64,000 nt of DNA, taken from the NCBI GenBank assembly GCA_023014335.1, contig JAECYW010000005.1:1488001-1552000 (forward strand), read 5' to 3'. Below the pieces are notes generated by a model. That model saw only the letters and a list, made by a program, of their open reading frames with translations. It was not told the DNA's origin and made no database searches. Below are positions 46,265 through 55,493 of the stretch, one piece after another (within the stretch, counting starts at the first letter, position 1; every line of letters begins with the position of its first letter). The position numbers and the translations under genes are program-made. The DNA is from Galerina marginata (lineage: Eukaryota; Basidiomycota; Agaricomycetes; Agaricales; Galerinaceae).

Positions 46265-47750
46265 GCTTGTTGGTCCCAGACCCGCTCGTTGGTCTGCCAC
46301 ACCTTTCTACATTACCAGGTTCATTGGTCCCAGACCCGCTCGTCGGTCTGCCATGCCTACATTACATTACTGGGTTCATTGGTCCCAGACCCGCTCGTTG
46401 GTCTGCCATGCCTACATTACATTACTGGGTTCATTGGTCCCAGACCCGCTCGTTGGTCTGCCATGCCCATTTTACATTACTGGACCCGCTCGTCGGTCCA
46501 CTATTCCTATCTTACGTTACCACGTTCATTGGTCCCAGACCCGCTCGTTGGTCTGCCATGCCTACATTACATCACTGGGTTCATTGGTCCCAGACCCGCT
46601 CGTTGGTCTGCCATGCCCATTTTACATTACCGGACCTGCTCGTCAGTCCACTATTCTTATCTTACATTACCGGGTTCATTGGTCCCAGACCCGCTCATTG
46701 GTCTGCCATGCCCATTTTACATTACTGGACCTGCTCGTTGGTCTTCTATTCCTATATTACATTATTGGCTTCATTGGTCCCAGACCCGCTTGTCAGTCTG
46801 CCAAGCCTATTTTACATTACCGGACCTGCTCGTCAGTCCTCTATTCCTATCTTATATTACCGGGTTCATTGGTCCCAGACCCGCTCATTGGTCTGCCATG
46901 CCCTTTTTACATTACCAGGCCCACTCGTCAGCCCACCATGCCTTTCTTACATCACTGGGTTCATTGGTCCCAGACCTGCTCGTCGGTCTGCCATGCCCTT
47001 TTTACATCACCAGAACTGCTTGTTGGTTTGCCATGCCTATTTTACATTACTGGGTTCATTGGTCCCAGACCCGCTTGTCAGCCTGCCATTCTCATTTTAC
47101 ATTACTGGACCCACTTGTCAGTCCACTATTCCTATCTTACATTACCGGGTTCATTGGTCCCAGACCTGCTTGTCAATCTGCCATGCCCACTTTACATTAC
47201 CAGACCTGCTTGTCGGTCTGCCATGCCTATTTTACATTACTGGGTTCATTAGTCCTAGACCTGCTCGCCCAGTCCTTAGCCTGCCATGCCCATTTGACTT
47301 TACTAGGTTCACTTGTCCCAGACCTGCTTGTTAGTCTGCCATGCCTATTTTACATTATCTGGTCTGCTATGCTTTTTCTATTACCAGGTTCATTAGTCTC
47401 TAGCCTGCTTGTTGGTTATTTTACATTACTAGGTTCTTTGGTCCCAGACCCGCTTGTTGGTCTGCCATGTCTATTTCATTACCGAGTTCATTGGTCTCAG
47501 ACAGTCTGCAATACCTTTTCCATTAACAGCTTTATTGGTCTCAGACCTGCTCATTGGTCTGCCATGCTTTTTTGCATTACTGTGCTCATTGGTCTCAGAC
47601 CTGCTCATTGCCTTACCATGCCTCTTTACATGACCAGGTTCATTGGTCTCAGACCTGCTTGTTGGTCTACCATGTCTTTTCATATTACTGGGTTTCATTG
47701 GTCATAGACCTGTTTATCTGTCTGTCATGCCCTTCTGGGATTGTTGGTCA
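46265..47750 (+). repeat. 55-bp minisatellite array
   Basis: The core ttcattggtcccagacccgctcgttggtctgccatgcc plus acattacattactggg repeats with a 55-bp period (starts at 46321, 46376, 46431). A second version carries ccactattcctatcttacattacc, so the array has higher-order structure. About 25 units can be followed before they become too diverged. Because 55 leaves a remainder of 1 on division by 3, the same unit is read in all three frames, which produces three overlapping long open frames (up to 497 codons) without being coding. Confidence 0.85.
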
Positions 47751-50700
47751 CCACTCATTGGTTGACCATGCCCTTCGGATTCATTGGTCTGCCATGGCCT
47801 TCTACATTACAAAAGTCTGCCACACCCTCCATACATTGACTAGACTCTTTAGTCCTAGTCCTGCTCATCAGTTTGTTGTGTCCTCCATACACCAGGATTG
47901 TTGGTCACCACTTGTTGGCCTGCTATGTTCTCCATACATCAACTAGACTCATTGGTCTCAGTTCTACTCATCATTCTGCCATGCTCTCCATACATTACAG
48001 GGTTCATTGCTCCCAGAACCACTCATTACAGGACCTGCTTGCTGGTCTGCCACTCTTGTTGAACATTGCTACACCTACTACAGACTATGAGATTAATTGG
48101 CTGCCACACCTGTCACATTTAGGATGACCACATTGGTCTCAGACCTGCCCACTGCCAAACATTAGAAGGCTTGTTGTTCTTAGATCTTTTTTGATTTGCC
48201 ATGCCCACTTCATATTTCAGGGTTCACTGCTCTCTGCTAATTTCAACAGCCTGCTACATTCACTACATACTCACAACTTCATTGCTTCATGCCTGCTCAT
48301 GAGTCATTGCCACTCCATATTTATGGGTTTATTGGTGTCAGATCCATCTGTTGGCTTGCTATACCTATCTGCATACAAGGGTTGGCTCTAGACCCTTTCC
48401 ATTTGGCCTACCACATTTCAGAGTCTGTCGGTTTTCCCTATTTTATTTATTTCATCGCTGTTCATGGGTCAACCAATTTACTGGGGCTCTTTGATCAACC
48501 CTGAGTTTATCAGTGCTTGCTACTAAATATCACATCTTGATCCCAGACCATTTCCATGCAGCAATCTATTTTGCTATTCATTTTATTTGCACATTAGCCA
48601 AACCACAATCTGATATGTTGCAGATTTTACTGCCCAATCCACACCAGTTCATTTCCTTTCATGACTATTATAGATTGCACCTAATTACATTCTTTCTACC
48701 CCCAGCTTTGTCATAGGGCCAATGGCCCTCATGCTCCTGGAGCTATTAGTTCTTCTATCCATCTTCAATCTCAGTCCCCACATTCATTAATATTCACAAC
48801 TATAATTGGTGCTTTGACTTTGAAATTTGGCTTATTTTACTGTCTGTGAGCTGTTCATGTGCCAGGGTTAATCATGCACATTTTCTTTTCTTCCACTATC
48901 ATGAGTGCTCCTCAGGCCATCTCTGAGTTTCCAAAACAACTCCAAAATTCAATCCTGACTAGCATGCATTGACAAATAAATTTCCCACATCCACATTGCC
49001 CTGGCTGGAATTTCTGGTCAACTTAATGATACACATTCCTTCCTCCCAAGACCTCATTGTATGCTTTGGACTTCCAAGCTTGGGGTCGCCTTTCTAGGCC
49101 CTCTTTCAGAGTTGTCAGCTATGTTAATTGTTCATGGTCATTGACTTCCAATATTTTATATCACCTTTGCTATTAATAAAATCATTTGCACTGTGATTTA
49201 TTCTTAATCCTTTGGCTTCTTGTTTATTTCAATTTTCTATAGGTCAAAATTCCTCTCAGGAGATTATTCTTGTTCATTACTGTGTTGCAACCTATCTATT
49301 TTGCAATCTGGTTGACTGGACTCAGTTTCAGAGCCATTTAAACCCTTCCACCATGAGGCACATACTTGCCAGTCTACTACTTAATATTATCCATGATCCT
49401 CCCATCCCATTCACATATTTCTGACTCTTTTGAAGCCAATGCTATAATTTGTAATAGTAAATACAGAAATAGTGCCCAGTCCTACTTTCACATGCAGCTG
49501 GAGCCAGTTCTGTCAGATATTTAATAGTGCACTTCACCATTCATTACTGCTGCCAATTTACCATTTAAAAGCTAACCATTACTTCAAGTGTTTTTGGAGA
49601 GTTCACAGGCATAGAGCTTAGTGGTCACACCTGTACCTGTACTTATGCCAACATATTCACTTTACCCAACTTCACCTCACTCCAAGTCACGTTTTGATTA
49701 TGCCCATTTAAAAACTGGCAAATACAGGATTTTCTACAATATCTGTATCTGCACCTATACCTGTGATATTCATTAACTATATCCATACCTGTAACTTGGA
49801 TGCCCTTAAAGATACTATTTATTTATTTGACACCGTGCAGGTTCACGTACCTATGATAATTGTTACCTACGGGTTTCTTCCCTGTCCAGTCAGAAGTTTT
49901 GGGACATATAATCGAACCTGTCTGTCAAGACCATTTTCTCATTATCCATGGGCTATCAACTACCAAAACAAATTTCACAGATTGTGCAATGTAACACACT
50001 CCAGGCTTTATCTTATCTAAATTAATCTAATGCACAAACATCTGGCAATAGAAATTATATCTATCTTTATCTACTAAGCTGTCCATCAGTTTCACACTCA
50101 CTGTTACCATATACTATAAGCACCAGAAGTTGTTTAACTTCATTACAGTAATGGTATGGCTATCTGCCATACTAGATGGCAAAAAATACAGCCTTTAATA
50201 GGAGTTTACAGAAATAAACAGCAGAAACTACTAGATGCCCTTTCAAGCCCAATTTTATAGGTTTTCTTCCAGAGTGACACTCGTTTTGGGCGACAGCTTG
50301 CCCTCATCTCCAGCTGCTTGGCCTCTGTTGCCTCATCCAACCTGCCAGTTGTGAGTTTCACTCTGGTTGGTACAGCTTGGCTTGGATTTCGGCATCCATC
50401 TGCCACAAATCGAGTTGTCCAGATGCTCAGGCCTTTCTCGGGCGCTTAGCTTTCAAACTTGGAAAGCTCACTTTCTTGTATCACGTGTCGCATTGGTCAT
50501 CCAACCGGCCCGGATCCAAACTCCGATTTTTCCCAAAATCGCAGCACCCGAGAAAGCCCTCCGCACAAACAGGTAAACCTGCACTACAGGTTAACCTGCT
50601 TTCATCCTCTCTATAATATCCATTTAATCCCATCACCCTTGGTGGAGACACCGCCACAGTTAACATATCGACTTATGTCTTTGCAAAAGCATATCCCATT

Positions 50701-50786
50701 AACACTTGACAAGCTACTATGTATTTGGATATGAGCTAAAACAAAATTCACGTAGAGTAGCCGTTGACGCGAAAAATAATGCCACA
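47751..50786 (+). other. CpG-poor stretch inside the mariner element
   Basis: From about 47600 to 50200 almost no CG dinucleotide is present, while TG and CA are frequent; the flanking transposase, LTRs and host genes have many CGs. CGs return after about 50270. I see no gene in it. Confidence 0.6.
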
Positions 50787-50811
50787 CGCAATACTTTTTG
50801 CCGGCACTTTA

Positions 50812-51677
50812 CACCCCATTGCGACGCTCTCTAGTTCGTTCGCTCGCCGCCGCCGTAACTCGTTCAATCGACCTCTCGGATCTTGCTAGAGCTGAAGACT
50901 CGCGATTCGACGTCTCCCTACCGGGCCGATTTCGTTTCCGATGCCCAAAGATAAGCCGCTTGCTCGAAGCGCACCCGTTGAAGCCCTCGCGTGTTGACGC
51001 TGAGGCAGAAGAAGGCTGCAGAGCCGCTAAACCTGCAGAAGACGGCCCCAGAACCGCTATTCCGTGGGGAAGAAAAGCCGCCGTCGAAGATCGGCGCACG
51101 TTTACGAAGACAAGTCGCTGTTGAGAGCAGTGCAGTTTCGAAGAAGAAAAGTCGCCGTTGACGATCGGCGCACGCTTAAGTCCTCAGGCTTGGAGGCACG
51201 ATTTTTGCAGGACCCTGATTTCGAAGATTTTCGAAGATTTTGTTGGACGAGACCAGTTTTGAAGGATTTCGAGGATTTCTGCCGGCTGGACCCCCTTGGG
51301 ACCCCCCTTTCGAGACGCCGAAGCATGCTGCCCCGCGTGTGCACGCGCTTATTTATTTCGCCGACGCCTACCCACTGCTTCGCTGGACCGTCAATATTTT
51401 TATTTGCGCTGTCATTCCCCGCCGGACTCGGATTTATCCCCCCCCATTTGACTCTCACATTGCTGATCGCTTTTCCTATCGCCTAAAATTCGCTTGTCGG
51501 AGCCCTTAGAGGCATGGACCATCGTCTGGATGTCGGAGATTAGGAGTTTGCATGATTTGAGGGAGTGCATTTTATTTTCTCGATTTGATTCTATTTTTTA
51601 TGCTTGATTTTGATTTTTCTGGAGACTCGCCAGTTTCAGGGAGTGCTCTCAAAGGCATTGCTTTGCTCGAGGGAGTG
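50812..51677 (+). other. Internal region of the short LTR element
   Basis: About 870 bp, rich in CG. No reverse transcriptase, integrase or protease text. It has an imperfect direct repeat (gaagaaaagccgccgtcgaag and gaagaaaagtcgccgttgacg, about 70 bp apart, near 51069 and 51139). Three gggagtg boxes lie near the right end (51566-51677). Confidence 0.6.
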
Positions 51678-51906
51678 TGTTGGAATATTGCGTGGCTGTG
51701 CGAGCATGCGCAATGCGGCGATGGACACCCGATTATTATCAGGTGATTATTTCGTAGTCTACAGTACATAAAGTAGTCTACTTTAGTTTCTACCCCCCAT
51801 CCGTTTGCCCTCTTGCCGTCACAGAGGTCAACCGGAAATCTTATTATCTTTGCTTTCCCTCTGCTGATCTTGAGATGATCACGCGTTTGCAGATTTGATT
51901 TCAACA
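51678..51906 (+). repeat. Right LTR, 229 bp
   Basis: Same length and, by eye, the same sequence as 42998-43226. It is followed by the tcaaa target duplication. Confidence 0.9.
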
Positions 51907-51911
51907 TCAAA
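51907..51911 (+). repeat. Target-site duplication, right copy (tcaaa)
   Basis: Matches 42993-42997 exactly. Confidence 0.85.
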
Positions 51912-52718
51912 TACGGACTTAAAATTATGAAACTCTACCATTGGTCATTTAGTACACTACTGAACACTTCTGTCTCCTCAGATTTTTTTAATTGTCGCTG
52001 ATGGAGCACATCTCACTTTTGCACACTCAAAAGTTATCTGCCATGGCAGGTAAACTCACGTGACAACCTTCCCGCGCATCTGAGACTCTTGCTCCTGCTG
52101 GATCGGCTTTTGTGCACTCGATAGCGTCTCAAATAAATTACAGAAATGGCTGAAAAAATTCCCAACGATTCAAAGTAGTAACAAAAACAATCAGGTAAAA
52201 TTTTGTGGCTTTATATTAGTTATTGAGGTCAGTATTTGGAAATCAGGACCCGAAAGTCATTCAGAAACGACCTATGTGCGCGCAGAATGCGCGCTCGGCA
52301 TTTTTTGATGCTTTGGAGTCAGCAGAAGTGAAGTTTTAGGCTTATTTTAGCTGAGAAAAATCCCACAAAGTATCCGAGTCATTTGGTGAATTTCCTCCTT
52401 TTTCCTCCTTTTCTCAATTCTTTTTCTTACTTCTGGCCGTGAAAATACCCAGAGTATTGATTGGAGAACCAAAGATTTAGCGGGCCGGTAGCCATCTTTG
52501 TTTACCGCCTTTCATGTGATCATGTGATATGTTGGAAGTCGCGTCATGACATTGACTTGCTCGAAATTCTACTCAAACTTCGCGCAACGACAACGTTCAG
52601 TTGTCGCTCCAGCTTCCCATTTGTTATATGTGCGAGGCACTCAGAAAGGTACTCTATTTATTGTATAAATTCTGATATTTTTGATATCTAAGTCCATTTT
52701 AGGTATCCCTAACTGAAC
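51912..52718. other. Intergenic: promoter of kinase-like gene A
   Basis: About 800 bp between the LTR element and the kinase-like gene. No other gene seen. The LTR insertion about 0.8 kb upstream could affect its expression. Confidence 0.4.
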
Positions 52719-54893
52719 ATGTCTCTTCCTGACAATGATCCATTCGCGTCATATTTGGACGACTTTCTAAACAGGAACTATCCAACTGATATTCATGGTC
52801 CTGGGGCTTTAAAGCACCCAGAAGCTATTCCACCATTGAATTACTATGATCGCCATCTCGCTTCGAATCTCATTCTCAAATCGGTCAAACCTGCCCCATG
52901 GCTCCCAACAATGTTAGCGAAATTGTGCGATGATTCTATCGACAAATTCATCGGCGATGGCCATTCCTTTAAGGTCAAAGGTTATCCTTCTCATACCCGT
53001 CCAGATTCATCTCTCCTGCTGAGCGCAGAGCGGGTATACGAATACTACTCTCGTTTCATCGGAGAACAAAGCCTTGCCTACGCTTCAAAATTACTTCTTC
53101 ACCCAAATGATCCGAAGTGGTTCACCCTTATACGTGGATTTATTTCTAACACTGTTCCTTTTGAAGAGTCTTTCAGACTCGAAGGTGGCATTTGCTTAAT
53201 CGACAAGGAGGAAACACCTTCTGGCGAGGATACCTTTGACATTCCTCAAAGAGTTCGCAAGGTTCTTCCAGATTGGGTTATGCCGGCGCTCGTCAAACTA
53301 GATAAACTGAGATCGTTGGCAAATTGGGAATGCTTCGTCCTGACGAAGCAAGCTGAAACACTAATTCAAAGGATGGGTCCCATACCGTCCTTTCACTGGG
53401 ACAAGCCTTCTACGGATGGCTACTCTACAAATCCACCACCTCCACGGCCATTAGACTCTTCATGCACCCACCTCTTTCTCTCGAATCCCCCGACTCCAAA
53501 GACTTCTCGTTCAAAGGCAAATGTTCTCCTGTCAAAAGCGTCCGATAAAATTCAACAGTCAACTAAGGCTAGAAAACCCAAAATAATTAAGGCCCCGCCA
53601 CGAACGGCGCAAGTCCGTGATCGCAAGTATAGACCGGATGTCCACCACTTTTTGCAACGAGTATATTATCATGCATCGCCTGTCGACCGTATCTGACCGG
53701 CGCCTGTTTTAGGCATGGGCTAATGCAATCGAAGATGACATAACGTTTATCGTCTTCAGCTGCGGACGCTATGAGCGCATAGGAGTCCGTCACCGGGAAA
53801 CACAAACCCTGTACATTTCTGATTTGATTAATCCTGCTCGTTGCAAAAACCCGGCATATGGAAAGATGCAATTAGGTCTTGCTATAGCAGTCATTAAGGA
53901 CTGGATTGACAGGTTGCACCACATTCACCCCGACAAGGTTTCGCCTCCAATGACTACCCCGAAGGCAAGTACAGAGGGGAGTGACACTGAACGCCGACCC
54001 GGTCCGGATTTGATCCCACCATCTAACCTCGATTCTTCCGCCAAGGCAGTTGAGTGAATATATGCTCTGGGGATTACTTTATTTGACGGTCTAATAGATT
54101 TTTAACGAGGAGCTGAGTAAGCGAGAATTAGCCCTCCTCATCTTCGACTTCGACATTTTTCGTTCTCCTGTTCCCGCGTCTTTTCTTCGAATTGGCTCGT
54201 CATGTAGCCCAAAACATTTCCAAGACCCGTATGATCTACCCAAGCGAAGACCACATTACACTGCCGAGAACTTCTTGACCATGACAGCGACCGAATCATT
54301 GATTGGTAGAGGTGCAACAGGCACCGTCTATCGATTATTGGTTGAACTCGAGCTAGAGTCCGGCGCCAAGCTTCAGCGGCAGCTTATAGTTAAGCTCGCA
54401 TTCTGGGATGACGGCAAAGAAAGGATGATTCAAGAATACGAGGTCTACAAACGCCTCGCTGCCAACGGAGTCACGAAAGGCATCGCTGGTGTTCACGGCC
54501 TCTTTCAAGAGATGGAAACGGGAACTCTGGCAATGATTATGGACGACGTCGGTAAGAATCTTCAAGCCTACGCAGTTGAAGAAGATATCGAACTAGACGA
54601 CATTGAAACAACAGAAACTCAGCGGTACGCGTTACCCGTTTATCCTCACAATTTCAAGCCTGAATACATGTCCTGTTCTCAGTGACGCTTTTATCAGTGC
54701 TCTCAATTCAATACACAAAAGTCGCATCCTCCACGATGATATCCGCCTGAACAACTTGATGCTTGATGAAGACGACCAGGCTTTCATCATCGATTTTGAC
54801 CGTGGTATTATGGATCCTTCGCCCCATCAATGTCAGGAAGAGATGTACGAACTCCTTAAATTGATAGGCTGGGCAGATCACGAATATGAATGA
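52719..54893 (+). CDS. Kinase-like protein A: degenerate N-terminal nuclease-like region, intact-looking kinase
   Basis: Exons 52719-53660, 53713-54048, 54098-54624, 54683-54893 total 2016 nt, 671 residues. The kinase is in exons 3-4: glycine loop LIGRGATGTVYRL, a VAIK-type lysine in LIVKLAFW, an alpha-C glutamate in IQEYEVYKRL, then ILHDDIRLNNLML (HRD-like, catalytic Asp and Asn present) and IIDFDRGIM (DFG as DFD). HxD-I/V-R and DFD are usual in fungus-specific kinase families such as FunK1. Exon 2 (AWANAIEDDITFIVFSCGRYERIGVR) is clearly related to gene B. In exon 1 the region LEGGICLID ... LANWECFVLTKQ aligns with gene B's nuclease motif but lacks its Asp and Lys. The exon 2-3 donor (gttgag) is weak, so that junction is the least certain. 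Confidence 0.7.
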
Positions 54894-55493
54894 GAGGCAT
54901 TGTACATGTGTTGTTCGAACAGATGTACTTATCCCGAGATGAGTAACCCGGGTACAAGTGCGTGTCCGTTCAACAGCGTGTACATGTTCATGTGCCATAC
55001 TGACTGTTTATGACTTGTACTGTCAATGTCTCGTCCACAACGACTTTTCACCCTCATGTAAATTAGTGGGCCAGATGTGGGACAAGAACAGAAGAACATT
55101 ATTATATGCAAATTCTCCTGTTTTACCTGTCCGAATTCGGGTTTATTCGCTATCAATTCGCTATCAAGGCGTTCAGCCTGTCTGTAACCGTTGTGGGCAA
55201 AACGTTGTCAGCCGAACACAAAAAACTAGAAGAGAGAACCACAAAGTCGCATATGGCGATGTCAATGTAGGAAGTGTGGTTACTATGTATATACGGCCCA
55301 CGTAAGCCTTTGTTCTTTCTTTCGGCAATTCGTACCCAGCAATGTTCACAATTGTAGTTCTGTTTCCGAGCTTAGATTTCCAATAAAAACAATAAAATGC
55401 TCCTACGGTCTTCTACTTGGAAGCCAATAAGTACGATACCTCCATTGCATTTCTCGTCATCTACTTTCTAGCGATATCTTTGGAAGCCCCACA
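54894..55493. other. Intergenic: between the two kinase-like genes
   Basis: About 600 bp containing the 3' flank of gene A and the promoter of gene B. Contains the short direct repeat ttcgctatcaa (55146 and 55157). No gene seen. Confidence 0.4.

Larger units (their letters stand above)
43268..50809 (+). mobile_element. Tc1/mariner element, 7.54 kb, with passenger DNA
   Basis: The ends are perfect 23-bp inverted repeats, aagtgccggcaaaaagtattgcg at 43268-43290 and its reverse complement at 50787-50809. TA dinucleotides flank both ends (43266-43267 and 50810-50811), the target site of this superfamily. The transposase lies near the left end (43554-44579). The remaining 6.2 kb are unusual for a family whose members are normally 1.3-2.5 kb: a spliced-gene-like fragment (44994-45345), two minisatellite arrays (about 45560-46000 and 46265-47750), and a CpG-poor AT-rich stretch (about 47600-50200). 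The element sits inside an LTR element with identical LTRs, so its insertion is younger than that one. Confidence 0.85.
42998..51906 (+). mobile_element. Short non-autonomous LTR element (TRIM-like) carrying a nested mariner element
   Basis: Two identical 229-bp LTRs with a tcaaa target duplication bound the unit. Taking out the mariner element at 43268-50809 and one TA leaves an internal region of only about 0.9 kb and a total of about 1.37 kb. No gag or pol coding is present in it, which is the definition of a TRIM (terminal-repeat retrotransposon in miniature). A purine-rich tract (gctcgagggagtg) lies directly before the right LTR, as expected for second-strand priming. I could not identify a primer-binding site with confidence; the bases after the left LTR are caaacggatacct. 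The internal part carries a direct repeat near 51069-51175. The helper element that mobilised it must be elsewhere. Confidence 0.8.

Noticed and set aside
45841..47707. Long open frames of 497, 491 and 299 codons
   Set aside because: They are frame-rotated readings of one 55-bp repeat without splice or start context; periodicity explains them fully.
50798..51124. 108-codon frame in the LTR-element interior
   Set aside because: Its start lies in the mariner end, so it did not exist before that insertion; no gag-like features.
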